DNA of 64,000 nt, taken from the NCBI GenBank assembly GCA_944376205.1, contig CALWBV010000001.1:229117-293116 (forward strand), read 5' to 3'. Both the position numbers and the translations under genes were made by a program. Below the pieces are notes generated by a model. The model was not told where the DNA came from. It did not search any database and was given only the letters and a program-made list of their open reading frames with translations. Origin of the DNA: an uncultured Christensenellaceae bacterium. Its GTDB lineage: Bacteria; Bacillota; Clostridia; Christensenellales; UBA3700. Below, one piece after another: positions 25,984 through 35,486 of the stretch; position 1 is the first letter of the stretch; every line of letters starts with the position of its first letter.

Positions 25984-26989
25984 TTCCGTCTCCTCCGGCA
26001 AGTTTATTTACTTCGTCTACGCTGACGATATTGAAGTCTCCTTCAACGGTATGTTTGAGACAAGATGCCGCAACGGCAAATTCTATGGTATTCTGCGCTC
26101 CGAGATTATTGTGCAATCCATAGATGAGACCTGCTCCGAAACTGTCGCCGCCTCCTACTCTGTCCACTATATCTATCATATACTTTTTGGATTTATAAAC
26201 CTGATTTTTGTCGATGAGGATAGCCGACCAACCGTTTCTAGATGCAGAGACCGATTCTCTCAAAGTAAACGCTACGTATTTGACGTCGGGGAATTTTTTC
26301 ATGAGCTGTCTTCCTATGCTCTCGTATCCTTCGACAGACAAAACGCCAGCATTGATATCGGTATTCTGTGCTTCTATGCCGAATACGTCTTTGCTGTCTT
26401 CCTCGTTGGAGATAAGTACGTCAACGTATTTGACAAGCTTGGACATGACTTTGTTGGCTTTTTCTTTCGTCCACAATTTTTTGCGGTAATTGAGATCACA
26501 CGAAACGGTAATATTCTTTTTCTTCGCAGCCTTCAAAAACATTTCCGTGATATCTGCAAGATTGTCGCTTACCGCAGGAGTTATGCCTGTCCAATGCAAC
26601 CACTCTACGCCTTCGAGAATTTTATCCACGTCGAAATCTTTTTTGTCGGCGGTAGCTATACTGCTGCCTGCACGGTCGTATATAACGTTGCTGCCTCTTT
26701 GCGAACAACCCTTTTCGCAGAAATAGATACCTATTCTGTCTCCGCCTCTTGCTATGTAATCTGTATTTACTCCCCAACCTTTGAGTTCACGGATACATTT
26801 GTCTCCGAGAGTGTTTTTGGGAAGTTTGGTAACGTATGCTACGTCCTCGCCGAACTGTGCAAGCGAAACCGCAACGTTGGCTTCTCCTCCGCCGAAAACT
26901 ATCTCAAAGGTATCGGCTTGCAAAAAACGCTTATATCCTACGGGCTGCAAACGCATCATTATTTCGCCCAAAGTAATTATCTTTGCCAT
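25964..26989 (-). CDS. kdgK: 2-keto-3-deoxygluconate kinase (PfkB family)
   Basis: 341 aa. Phosphorylates KDG to KDPG with ATP. PfkB-family fold: substrate-side GGGEANVAVSLAQFG near the start and the C-terminal anion-hole motif DRVGGGDSFGAGLIYG with the catalytic aspartate. The N-terminal ITLGEIMMRLQP is characteristic of KdgK rather than ribokinase or fructokinase. Start ATG overlaps the eda stop (TAATG), giving translational coupling. It stands between Eda and UxaC, the expected pathway partners. Confidence 0.94.
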   Translation of the reverse strand: MAKIITLGEIMMRLQPVGYKRFLQADTFEIVFGGGEANVAVSLAQFGEDVAYVTKLPKNTLGDKCIRELKGWGVNTDYIARGGDRIGIYFCEKGCSQRGSNVIYDRAGSSIATADKKDFDVDKILEGVEWLHWTGITPAVSDNLADITEMFLKAAKKKNITVSCDLNYRKKLWTKEKANKVMSKLVKYVDVLISNEEDSKDVFGIEAQNTDINAGVLSVEGYESIGRQLMKKFPDVKYVAFTLRESVSASRNGWSAILIDKNQVYKSKKYMIDIVDRVGGGDSFGAGLIYGLHNNLGAQNTIEFAVAASCLKHTVEGDFNIVSVDEVNKLAGGDGSGRVQR

Positions 26990-27639
26990 TATTTTCTGCC
27001 TCCGATCACGGATTGAACTTTTTCGACAAACGCCTTACATACGGCTGTAACCTTGTCGTAATCTCCCGTCTTTGCGTCTTTAGTGAGGAAAGAACCTGCT
27101 CCTACGGCAAATGCACCGGCTTTGAACCATTCTTCAACGTTTTCGAGACTTACGCCGCCTGTGGGCATTATGTTTGCATAAGGGAATGGACCTTTGAGCG
27201 CCTTGAGACCTGCGGGCTTTGCGACGTCTCCGGGGAACAGCTTGAGTATGTCAACGCCGTACTCCATAGCGGTCTGTGCTTCGGTAGGAGTCATAACTCC
27301 CGTCATTACGGGCACGCCGTAACGGTTGCACAATTTTACAGTCTCTATATTGAGCGAAGGACTGACGACGAATTTCGCACCTGCAAGAATAGCTATTCTC
27401 GCAGTTTCGGGATCGAGCACCGTACCTGCGCCGATAATCATATCGGTACCTTTGTATTTCTCTGTAAGACTCCTGATGAGTTCGTCTGCTCTGGGAACCG
27501 TAAACGTCAATTCTATGATTTTGATGCCGCCCTTGTAACAAGCGTCAACCGTCTTGACAGCCTTATCGAGACTTTCGCCTCTGATTACGGCTACGATTCC
27601 TTGCTTTTCCATTGTTTCATAAATACGATATTTTTCCAT
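26989..27639 (-). CDS. eda: KDPG/4-hydroxy-2-oxoglutarate aldolase
   Basis: 216 aa class I aldolase splitting KDPG to pyruvate and glyceraldehyde 3-phosphate. Visible family motifs: GIVAVIRG, IIELTFTVPRA with the catalytic glutamate, GAGTVLDPETA, GAKFVVSPSLN, DILKLFPGD with the Schiff-base lysine, and MPTGGVS for phosphate. ATG 27639 follows AGAGGAG; the frame extends to 27684 but lacks a site there. It is the promoter-proximal gene of eda-kdgK-uxaC-uxuA and is divergent from an AraC regulator. Confidence 0.95.
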   Translation of the reverse strand: MEKYRIYETMEKQGIVAVIRGESLDKAVKTVDACYKGGIKIIELTFTVPRADELIRSLTEKYKGTDMIIGAGTVLDPETARIAILAGAKFVVSPSLNIETVKLCNRYGVPVMTGVMTPTEAQTAMEYGVDILKLFPGDVAKPAGLKALKGPFPYANIMPTGGVSLENVEEWFKAGAFAVGAGSFLTKDAKTGDYDKVTAVCKAFVEKVQSVIGGRK

Positions 27640-27701
27640 ATTACTCCTCTTTGCAAGACATGACAGAACAAAAATTCCGCCCAACCTCGCAGTCTATAAT
27701 T

Positions 27702-27730
27702 ATTATAATATGGTCATACAAAAAAAACAA
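27702..27730 (-). promoter_or_regulatory. Promoter of the eda-kdgK-uxaC-uxuA operon
   Basis: Minus-strand -35 TTGTTT, 17-base spacer, -10 TATAAT, about 60 bases before the eda ATG. Confidence 0.5.
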
Positions 27731-27750
27731 TACTATTTTTACATCAAAAT

Positions 27751-27761
27751 TATGGACAAAA
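27751..27761 (+). promoter_or_regulatory. Candidate regulator site TATGGACAAAA between the divergent promoters
   Basis: The same 11 bases occur in inverted sense at 32118-32128 upstream of the alpha-mannosidase, and nine of them (TGGACAAAA) at 23371-23379 upstream of uxuB. It overlaps the -35 of the AraC gene's promoter and lies 20 bases beyond the -35 of the eda operon, as expected for a site used by the AraC protein. Inference only. Confidence 0.35.
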
Positions 27762-27781
27762 TAGGTTTGATGGTTTATAAT
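27753..27781 (+). promoter_or_regulatory. Promoter of the AraC-family regulator gene
   Basis: -35 TGGACA, 17-base spacer, perfect -10 TATAAT, 43 bases before the ATG. Confidence 0.6.
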
Positions 27782-27824
27782 ATAACTATTCTGATACACA
27801 AAAGCGCAAAGGCGGAGGTTTGTT

Positions 27825-28586
27825 ATGCCGATAATCAATTACATAGGCAAAAATATGAAGACGTACGACGTCAAACAACATAAGCATAATTTCTGGGAAA
27901 TCATCTATTGCACCAACGGTTCGGGCAAAATCACATTCGAAAGCGGCAAGCCTCTCGAATACACTCAAAACGAACTCGTGGTCATTCCCCCCAACACCCT
28001 GCACAGCAATTCTTCGCAGAGCGGATTCAAAAATATACATATGACTGTGGCAGGCTGGACGCCTACCTTCAAAAGCGCTGTCGTGATAAAAGACAACCAG
28101 CAAAAAGATCTCTACACCACGATGAACATGTGTTTCCGCCACTTTTCGCAGACAAAATCATGCTCGTCTAATATTATAATGTCTTTTACAGACCTTATAC
28201 TCGGCTTTATCATGCAGTTTGACGGCACATTGCAGACCAGTCATCACATCGAGACTATCGCCAATGCCATTATCGAGAACTACGCCGACCCCAACTTCAA
28301 CATAGATTCGGTATACGGCGAATTCGATTTGTCGAAGGACTATATCAGAAGACAGTTTATAAAGGAAAAAGGCATATCTCCCCTTCAGTTTCTCAACAAC
28401 ACACGTATAAACTGCGCACAAAAGCTTTTGTTGTCCCGTAACATTAACAATTTGAAGATTTACGAGATTGCGGAAAGATGCGGTTTCAACGACCAACTCT
28501 ATTTCTCGAGAGTATTCAAAAAAATCGTGGGAGTAAGTCCCAAAGAATATATCGGAGAGCCCACCAACGACAAATACAACAGCTGA
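27825..28586 (+). CDS. AraC-family transcriptional regulator
   Basis: 253 aa. N-terminal cupin-like ligand domain (QHKHNFWEIIYCTNGSGKI and ELVVIPPNTLH are the typical cupin turns) and a C-terminal pair of helix-turn-helix motifs (DYIRRQFIKEKGISPLQFLN and IYEIAERCGFNDQLYFSRVF) ending in the usual GVSPKEY. GGAGG precedes the ATG. It is transcribed away from the eda-kdgK-uxaC-uxuA operon and is the only regulator in the sugar region, so it probably senses a uronate or pathway intermediate and activates these genes. Confidence 0.92.
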   Translation: MPIINYIGKNMKTYDVKQHKHNFWEIIYCTNGSGKITFESGKPLEYTQNELVVIPPNTLHSNSSQSGFKNIHMTVAGWTPTFKSAVVIKDNQQKDLYTTMNMCFRHFSQTKSCSSNIIMSFTDLILGFIMQFDGTLQTSHHIETIANAIIENYADPNFNIDSVYGEFDLSKDYIRRQFIKEKGISPLQFLNNTRINCAQKLLLSRNINNLKIYEIAERCGFNDQLYFSRVFKKIVGVSPKEYIGEPTNDKYNS

Positions 28587-28813
28587 TGTCTTGTATGGAC
28601 AATTAAGTTCTGTTCAAGCCTGCAAAAGCGTTTTGACCGGATAATACAAAACAAAGCCGATTTTGTGCTTAAACTTGCATATTCGCAAAGTTTTTTATAA
28701 TAAAGGCACTCGTAAATTAAACGTTTGATTGCACGCAACATATCGCCAAAAAGTCAAAGGTTTTCAGAATATAAACACTTTATCATAAAACGCTAACATA
28801 AATTTCCGTAATC

Positions 28814-28842
28814 AAAAAGGGAAGCAAAGCTTCCCTTCTTTT
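28814..28842. terminator. Bidirectional intrinsic terminator
   Basis: Stem AAGGGAAGC / GCTTCCCTT with loop AAA, with an A run on one side and a T run on the other. It can end transcripts from the AraC gene and from the convergent alpha-mannosidase gene. The remainder of 28587-29070 is AT-rich; it holds TATGGACAA at 28594-28602 and a short TTTGCATAAT direct repeat at about 28852 and 28872. Confidence 0.8.
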
Positions 28843-29070
28843 TATTGTTTAATTTGCATAATGCTTTTACTTTGCATAATCCTGCGATTTCAAAGCGCAC
28901 CGAAATGCTGTTTTAAAATGTTACAATTCCCGTGCGATTCAAATATTTTTGCAGGTTGCAATTACACTCTTTGACAAAACCGATACGGTAATGCGATATA
29001 TTATAATAAAATATATTTATCAGTATTTGTCTTTGAGAATATTTATTGCAGGATTCTTGCAGGCTTTGTT

Positions 29071-31992
29071 TTACAACTCGAAATACAATGTCTTGACTTC
29101 GTACTTTCCGAATTTGAGAATCAACTTATCGAGCTTTTGAGCGTTATCCTCTATCATATCCGTCTCGTAAACTGCCTTATATTCAAACGAAGGCGTGACG
29201 TTTACTTTCGTCTCTTTGCCGTATCTCTCTACAAGTCTCAATACGATACCCTTATTGTTTTCGGATACTTTGACCGTTTCTGCGATAACGTCTCCTTTTA
29301 TATCAAAAAGATTTTTTATGTCAGGCACTTTGCCTACGATAAGCGGATTGTTATAGCAGTATCCTCTCTTCACGACATCGCTCTCCTGCCATGCTCCCTT
29401 GTGAGGATAGAAAGCGTAATTGAAAGTATGTCTGCACATATCGCAAGTGGGATCGGGATATTTAGGAGATCTCAACAGATTGAGGGAAATTATTCCTTCT
29501 TTTACTCTGTGTCCGTACTTACAGTCGTTGATGACAGCCACTCCGTAGCCGTCTTTGTCCACGTTGACGAATTTGTGAGCGCATATTTCAAACTGTGCAC
29601 GACGCACGGGAGTATCGTCCAAAGTGCTTCTGTCGACATTGCCGAACTGTATATCGCAGTTGACCGTATCTCCGTAAACGGTAGGACAGAAATCTGCTCT
29701 CAACATCTTATAACTTTCTTTCCAATCGACTTCTGTCTCGAAGTTTACAAGCATATCGTCTTCTTTGAGGGTAACTTTCTGTTCGAGCACGCTTCCCTTA
29801 AAGGTATAGAGTGTCTGCATGACAACTTGCTTGCCGTCCACATAACTCTTGTGCGATACAGGCTTGAATTGCCACTTTTTCATCTTGGGGTAATCTATAT
29901 TTATATCCCACGCATTATAATGCATTCTGGGATCGCTGTAAACGGTGAGTCTGTTGAGATATCCGTTGCACAATTCTTTTTTGTTTTTCTTGTCATACAT
30001 TGAATTAATGCTGCCGTCGGGCGCAAATGTAATTCTCAACAAACGGTTTTCGATTGCATTGTCTTCGGCAATAAGCTGTCCGGATGTTTCGACCTTTTTA
30101 AGGGGCGCAACAGAATAAGCTTTGACATCCGCCTCATACCATTCTCCGTCTTTTTGCACAAATTCTTTTCTGTCGAATCCGGTAGGATTTACTACTCCGT
30201 CGGCTACTTGTTTTGACAAAAGCGAAAGAAGTTCGTCTCGCATAGAGGTAACTTCGGCATAAAGTTTTTCGTATCTTTCTATTGACTCATCGTAAACTCT
30301 CTTTATCGACGAACCGGGAATAATATCGTGGAATTGATACAAAAGCACTTCTTTCCAAATCTTTTCAAGTCTGTTTGCGTCGTACTTGACTTTATTTACC
30401 TTTGTGACAGCAAGCAACCACTCGAGATTATGAAGTTCTCTCTCCATGAGTCTGTTGTATTTTTTATTTCTTGCTTGCGAAGTGTAAGTTCCCTGATGTT
30501 TTTCGAGATAGAGTTCGCCGTCGTATTGAGGTATGACCTCTCTGTATTCCTTGTCGAGGTCCTCGAAAAACTCAACCGCATGACGTCTTACCACTTTGTC
30601 GAGACCCTTGCAGTTTTTCTCTCTTTCGGTAAATTCGATATGCGCTTCGCCGGGTCCGCCGCCGCCGTCGCCTATACCGAATACGAGTAAAGCCTTGTCG
30701 ATGTCTTTTTCTTGGGGATTACCTTTATCGGACTTAATAAGCGCCACGGGAGAAGCCGAAGAATTGTATGTTCCTTGAGGAGCCATGTGCGACAAAACTT
30801 CCGAGCCGTCGATACCCTTCCAGATAAAAGTCTTGTAAGGGAACTTGTTTTGCATATTCCATGTGAGCTTTATGGTCATAAAGTATTCTCTGCCGCATTT
30901 TCTTATAATTTGCGGCAACGAAGCGGGATATCCGAATACGTCGGGAAGCCATACGACTTTGCAATGTTTGCCGAACTCATCCATGAAATATTTTTCGCCG
31001 TAAAGGAATTGTCTTATTATGGATTCGCCGCAAGGAATGTTGCAATCGTTTTCCGTCCACATTCCGCCCTGTACTTCGACATTGCCTTTTTCAATCTCTT
31101 TTTTGAATCTTGCATAAAGTTCGGGAGACTCTTCTTTTACCCATTCGAAAAGCTGTGCTTGAGAAGCACCGAATTTATATCCGGGGTACTTCTCTATATT
31201 GTAAAGAGCATTGGCAAAAGTTCTTACGCCCTTGCGCTTTGTCTCTCTTATCGGCCATAGCCATGCAAGATCGATGTGTGCGTGACCTATCGCCGTATAT
31301 TCGGTGCACTTATCTTCCATAGGTACCGCAATTGCAGCCGCCAGCACTTCGTGAGCGTCTTTGATGTTTTTAAGACTCAATCTGTAACTTACGTTGAGTG
31401 CTTTGTTTATCTCCTTGCATCTTTCCTTTGTAAGATGTTTGTTTTGTCCGTAAGTCAGAAGCAACATCGTCAAAGTAAGATAGTCGTAATAATATCTCAA
31501 CGCCTCGTCGTTGCATACGGCAATATCCTTGCGCACGAGTTTGGCACGTGTGCCTTTGTTGAAACCTCCGTCAACAAGAATGTCCACTTCTTCGCCGCCC
31601 TCTGCCTTTTGAAACAGTTCGACGACTTGTTTGCCTTTGAGTGCCTGAACAATATCCACGGTATCGAGGACTCTCGTGATACCTTGAGTGATCTTACCGT
31701 CAATATATACTGCGCCTTCACCCGTAATATTGATAAGCGCAACGACGTGTTTTCCTGCGCACTTTTCGGGTACTTTTCCCTTGAATCTGAACCAAGCGCA
31801 ATCGAATTTCTCGCCCCATACAGCGCCTTTGTTCATCGTAGTAAAAGTCGCTTTGGACAAGTCTGATTCCTTAATAGGTTCTTTACTCAAAGCCGCTTCG
31901 CACGTCATCTTGCCCACGACTTTGTAAATTCTGTTGCTTATCTCCATAAGTCTTGCAAGATGTTGGGGATATAAAGCAAGTCTTTCTATCAT
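29071..31992 (-). CDS. Alpha-mannosidase, GH38
   Basis: 973 aa, cytosolic (no signal peptide). Hydrolyses alpha-mannosides with retention, zinc-dependent. The zinc site GHAHIDLAWLWP (His 237 to Asp 241), the nucleophile Asp 351 in VVWLPDVFGYPASLPQI, and the downstream FGIGDGGGGPG and LLYQFHDIIPGSSI are all classic GH38. A jelly-roll N-terminal domain and C-terminal beta domains have the expected size for bacterial members. It has its own promoter and is convergent with the AraC gene. Location inside the cell means it would act on imported mannosyl oligosaccharides or glycosides. Other alpha-glycosides are possible substrates. Confidence 0.95.
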   Translation of the reverse strand: MIERLALYPQHLARLMEISNRIYKVVGKMTCEAALSKEPIKESDLSKATFTTMNKGAVWGEKFDCAWFRFKGKVPEKCAGKHVVALINITGEGAVYIDGKITQGITRVLDTVDIVQALKGKQVVELFQKAEGGEEVDILVDGGFNKGTRAKLVRKDIAVCNDEALRYYYDYLTLTMLLLTYGQNKHLTKERCKEINKALNVSYRLSLKNIKDAHEVLAAAIAVPMEDKCTEYTAIGHAHIDLAWLWPIRETKRKGVRTFANALYNIEKYPGYKFGASQAQLFEWVKEESPELYARFKKEIEKGNVEVQGGMWTENDCNIPCGESIIRQFLYGEKYFMDEFGKHCKVVWLPDVFGYPASLPQIIRKCGREYFMTIKLTWNMQNKFPYKTFIWKGIDGSEVLSHMAPQGTYNSSASPVALIKSDKGNPQEKDIDKALLVFGIGDGGGGPGEAHIEFTEREKNCKGLDKVVRRHAVEFFEDLDKEYREVIPQYDGELYLEKHQGTYTSQARNKKYNRLMERELHNLEWLLAVTKVNKVKYDANRLEKIWKEVLLYQFHDIIPGSSIKRVYDESIERYEKLYAEVTSMRDELLSLLSKQVADGVVNPTGFDRKEFVQKDGEWYEADVKAYSVAPLKKVETSGQLIAEDNAIENRLLRITFAPDGSINSMYDKKNKKELCNGYLNRLTVYSDPRMHYNAWDINIDYPKMKKWQFKPVSHKSYVDGKQVVMQTLYTFKGSVLEQKVTLKEDDMLVNFETEVDWKESYKMLRADFCPTVYGDTVNCDIQFGNVDRSTLDDTPVRRAQFEICAHKFVNVDKDGYGVAVINDCKYGHRVKEGIISLNLLRSPKYPDPTCDMCRHTFNYAFYPHKGAWQESDVVKRGYCYNNPLIVGKVPDIKNLFDIKGDVIAETVKVSENNKGIVLRLVERYGKETKVNVTPSFEYKAVYETDMIEDNAQKLDKLILKFGKYEVKTLYFEL

Positions 31993-32039
31993 AATTCAAT
32001 CCTCTTTCATAAGGCTGTCCGCCCATAGTAATTATTTAT

Positions 32040-32069
32040 ATTATAGACTATATAATGCTTGATTGTCAA
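32040..32069 (-). promoter_or_regulatory. Alpha-mannosidase promoter
   Basis: Minus-strand -35 TTGACA and -10 TATAAT, both perfect, spacer 18. Starts about 50 bases before the ATG. The site TATGGACAAAA (minus strand, 32118-32128) lies 48 bases further upstream. Confidence 0.65.
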
Positions 32070-32207
32070 TGTCATTGTTAATCGTCATAAAGAGTGCAAG
32101 TCTGAAAAATTATCCCGTTTTGTCCATATATTTTTTATATTGTGCTATAAAAACTATCCCGACAAGAAAAGTTATGTCAAAAGCATGACTTTTTTACAAA
32201 ATATACC

Positions 32208-32237
32208 TTGACAACGCTTTAATTTTAACTATATACT
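32208..32237 (+). promoter_or_regulatory. Promoter of the 32272 lipoprotein gene
   Basis: -35 TTGACA and -10 TATACT with an 18-base spacer; GGGAG precedes the ATG. Confidence 0.6.
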
Positions 32238-32271
32238 TTAGGTATCAAACCAACAAATTGGGAGAAGAATT

Positions 32272-33294
32272 ATGAAGAAATCTTTAATTGTCTTTGCCGT
32301 TTTGGCAATAGTTTTGACGACTTGCGTGGCATTTACCGCATGCGCAGATCCTATCGAAGCAACCGTTACAACGATTGACTATTCTTTGGTACTCAACGAT
32401 TATCTTAAATACCCCGATGCTGCAAACGTAGCCAGCATGGATGCGATTGAGAGAAACGTAGCCGACATATATGCAGATTCGTCTTTGAGCGATGCAGAAA
32501 AAGTCGCACAAATGATGGACAGAGCTACCCTCAACGAGATCGATTGCGAATATTTCGCTTATTTTATGGATAAGGTAGGTACAACCAACATGGGTAGCAA
32601 CTCCGGAACATTGATTTACCAGAGAACAAGAAAACAGAGCGATACTCTTAAAGACGATATGACTTTGAAACTTCCGGTAAATCACACTTTCCCCGGTTAC
32701 ATTGCTTCGCAAGTTACAACCGCAGATATCAGATATACTTCTGACGGCCAACTTAAGAGAATGTCTGCAAAGAAGACCGGCGATATTACCTATAACGAAA
32801 AAACGGGTTTGATTGAGGTAGCAAACTGGAAAAAAGCTCCTAAAATCGGCGAATCTTGGCCTAAAAACGAAAATGCGAAAGATTCAAGAAGCTATGACGA
32901 AGCAAGAAAATCGGCTATAAATTGGTCTGCAAAGGATATCGTTTCATCTGAAGGAATCACTATTGTAGAAAAAACCGACGAATCGACGGGAAAAAATTAT
33001 TACGAACTTACTTTTTCAATTAACATTACCGCTGCAAACTCCGACGATACTACAATATCCAGATTGGAAAACGACAATACCGCTTCTTCTATGAAATACG
33101 AATATTGCAACTTCGTAGTAGAAATTTGGGATTGCGGTCTTGCTAAAAAATATGTTATCGAAGAAAGCTGGAACGGAAAAATCATTACCTTCTCCGGCAG
33201 CGCAGAATCTTTGACGACTGTTATCTTCAGTTATTCAGAAGCTGACGTTACCAACAACACTGCTACCGAAGCGATTTATCAATCCTTAATATAA
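32272..33294 (+). CDS. Lipoprotein of unknown function
   Basis: 340 aa. Residues 1-24 form a lipoprotein signal with lipobox FTAC, so the protein is anchored on the outer surface. The mature part has no motif I recognise. It begins with a helical region (SMDAIERNVADIYADSSLSDAEKVAQM) followed by a beta-rich region with charged and aromatic residues. It is monocistronic, with its own promoter and a good terminator, flanked by the alpha-mannosidase (divergent) and nadE (convergent). Similar-sized lipoproteins at 10567 and 718 share only the anchor, not sequence. Role unknown. Confidence 0.75.
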   Translation: MKKSLIVFAVLAIVLTTCVAFTACADPIEATVTTIDYSLVLNDYLKYPDAANVASMDAIERNVADIYADSSLSDAEKVAQMMDRATLNEIDCEYFAYFMDKVGTTNMGSNSGTLIYQRTRKQSDTLKDDMTLKLPVNHTFPGYIASQVTTADIRYTSDGQLKRMSAKKTGDITYNEKTGLIEVANWKKAPKIGESWPKNENAKDSRSYDEARKSAINWSAKDIVSSEGITIVEKTDESTGKNYYELTFSINITAANSDDTTISRLENDNTASSMKYEYCNFVVEIWDCGLAKKYVIEESWNGKIITFSGSAESLTTVIFSYSEADVTNNTATEAIYQSLI

Positions 33295-33315
33295 TATTGA
33301 CATTTTATCCAATAC

Positions 33316-33351
33316 AAAAAAAAGTCGCTCTTTAAAAAGCGACTTTTTTTA
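33316..33351. terminator. Intrinsic terminator, probably bidirectional
   Basis: Long stem AAAAAAGTCGCT / AGCGACTTTTTT with A and T runs on either side, between the convergent lipoprotein and nadE genes. Confidence 0.88.
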
Positions 33352-33435
33352 TTGCTTTTAATCAAAATCTTCAATTCCGTGTTTCCCTTTCGGATAAAGG
33401 AGTGCTTTGTATACAAGCGCACAAAAACAAAATCG

Positions 33436-35352
33436 TTACTCCTTTACTCCCAATTCTTCAAGCTGTTCGAGCCATACTCTGGGGCTTGCGTCGCTGGGCA
33501 TTCTCCAATCCCCTCTAGGAGAAAGCGTTACGCTTCCCACTTTAGGTCCGTCGGGTATGCATGATCTTTTGAACTGTTGCGTAAAGAATCTCTTGTAGAA
33601 AGATTTCAGCCACTTGAGTATTGTTTCCTTATCGTATTTGCCTGCGAATGCGCAATTAGCTATTCTGTATATCTTTTTAGGCTCAAATCCCCAACGTACT
33701 GCATAATAGATAAAGAAATCGTGAAGTTCGTAAGGTCCTACGATATTCTCCGTGCACTGCGATATTTCTCCGTCCTTTGCGGGCAACAATTCGGGACTTA
33801 CGGGAGTATCGAGTATATCGTACAGCGCCTTCTTTACCTTTTCTTCCTTTGCGGTATCCGCATAGTATTTGACAAGATATCTCACAAGTGTTTTGGGAAT
33901 AGAAGCGTTGACTCCGTACATCGACATGTGATCTCCATTGTATGTCGCCCAGCCTAATGCCAATTCGGACAAATCTCCCGTACCGATTACGAGACCGCCC
34001 GACTTGTTGGCAATATCCATAAGCACTTGCGTACGTTCTCTTGCCTGTGCGTTCTCAAACGTAACGTCATATTTATCTTTTGGTTGTCCGATATCTTCGA
34101 AGTGCTGATTTACGGCTTTTGATATATTGACTTCTTTGAAATCGACACTCAAACCCTCTGCAAGTATCTGCGCATTTGATTTCGTACGTTTTGTCGTTCC
34201 GAAACAAGGAAGCGTAACCGCAAGCACGCTTTTTCTGTCAAGACCTGACATATCTGCCGCCTTGACCATTACGAGAAGCGCAAGCGCACTGTCGAGACCG
34301 CCCGACAATCCCACCACGAGTTTTTGCGTGCCTGTATGGAGAATTCTCTTGAGCAATCCTTTCGCCTGCATCGTAAGAATAAGTTCGCATCTCTCTTGTC
34401 TTTCTTCTTCGGACGAGGGAACAAAAGGAGTGGGAGAAAACTTGCGGGTCAGTTCGCATTCTGCGGGTTTTTGATCGAAATACACTACTGCGTCTTCTTC
34501 AGACGTAAGCGACGTATTGTTTTTTCTTATTTCGTAAGAAAGCTTTTTGACGTCGATTTCGCTTATCGCAACGCCGTCACCGAACGGCTTGCTTTCCTGA
34601 AGAATCGTTCCGCCCTCTGCAATGATATTGTGTCCTGCAAAAACCATATCGGTCGTGGACTCTCCCTCTCCGGCGTCCGCATATACATAACCGCAATTGA
34701 GCCTTCCAGATGCGGATTGAACCAAAAGACGTCTGTAACCGCTCTTGCCTACCACTTCGTCGCTTGCAGACAGATTGAGAATTATTCTGGCGCCCTTTGC
34801 GACGAGTTCGCAAGAAGGAGGATTTGCCACCCACATATCCTCGCATATTTCCACGCCGAAAGAATAATCGCTGTCATAAGTATTTGTAAATACGATCTGA
34901 CCGAAAGGACAGCTTCTGCCGGCAACGGTTATCTGCGAGAGAATTATTCCCTCTCCCGAAGTGAAATATCTTCCCTCGTAAAATTCAGAATAGTTGGGTA
35001 TATTGGTCTTGGGTACGACGCCGAGTATTTCGCCTTTGTAAATTACTATAGCACAGTTGAAAATCTTACCGTATTTTATAATCGGCGCACCGACTGCAAA
35101 TACCACATCTGAAGACGCAGTCTTTTGAAGGATATAGGCAACAGCCTCATCTGCACTTGCAAGAAGTCTGTCCTGCAAAAACAAGTCCCCCGCAGTATAG
35201 CCCGTAATGCACAGTTCGGGAAACACGAGAAGTTTGACTCCTTTTTTCGCTGCATCCTTAACCGCTTCAACGATTTTTTGCGCATTAGAGGCCGTATCTC
35301 CAACCGTTATTTGCGTACTGATTGCTCCGCATTTTATAAATCCGTCTTTCAT
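33436..35352 (-). CDS. nadE: Glutamine-hydrolysing NAD+ synthase
   Basis: 638 aa, the long glutamine-dependent form. An N-terminal nitrilase-type amidase domain releases ammonia from glutamine, with catalytic Glu in LLVFPELCITGY, Lys in VPKTNIPNYSEFYEGR and Cys in GVEICEDMWV. The C-terminal synthetase domain has the ATP pyrophosphatase loop VVGLSGGLDSAL and VIGTGDLSELALGWATYNGDH. It turns deamido-NAD into NAD. ATG follows GGAG. Monocistronic as far as can be seen. Confidence 0.96.
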   Translation of the reverse strand: MKDGFIKCGAISTQITVGDTASNAQKIVEAVKDAAKKGVKLLVFPELCITGYTAGDLFLQDRLLASADEAVAYILQKTASSDVVFAVGAPIIKYGKIFNCAIVIYKGEILGVVPKTNIPNYSEFYEGRYFTSGEGIILSQITVAGRSCPFGQIVFTNTYDSDYSFGVEICEDMWVANPPSCELVAKGARIILNLSASDEVVGKSGYRRLLVQSASGRLNCGYVYADAGEGESTTDMVFAGHNIIAEGGTILQESKPFGDGVAISEIDVKKLSYEIRKNNTSLTSEEDAVVYFDQKPAECELTRKFSPTPFVPSSEEERQERCELILTMQAKGLLKRILHTGTQKLVVGLSGGLDSALALLVMVKAADMSGLDRKSVLAVTLPCFGTTKRTKSNAQILAEGLSVDFKEVNISKAVNQHFEDIGQPKDKYDVTFENAQARERTQVLMDIANKSGGLVIGTGDLSELALGWATYNGDHMSMYGVNASIPKTLVRYLVKYYADTAKEEKVKKALYDILDTPVSPELLPAKDGEISQCTENIVGPYELHDFFIYYAVRWGFEPKKIYRIANCAFAGKYDKETILKWLKSFYKRFFTQQFKRSCIPDGPKVGSVTLSPRGDWRMPSDASPRVWLEQLEELGVKE

Positions 35353-35486
35353 AAATTACTCCGTCAGGCAAGCTTTGCCTCAAAAAAATATACTAAATTG
35401 TGCTCATTTAATTGCATAATCATACGTATAAATATATAATATTTTATAATAATTCCAGCAGATAGTCAATTAAGGATAACAATTTT

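Noticed and set aside
25910..27016. 368-codon plus-strand frame opposite kdgK
   Set aside because: Shadow of a well-identified kinase gene; no start signal and no family resemblance.
27641..27838. 65-codon minus-strand frame between the AraC gene and eda
   Set aside because: It covers both divergent promoters, has no binding site and gives a low-complexity peptide.
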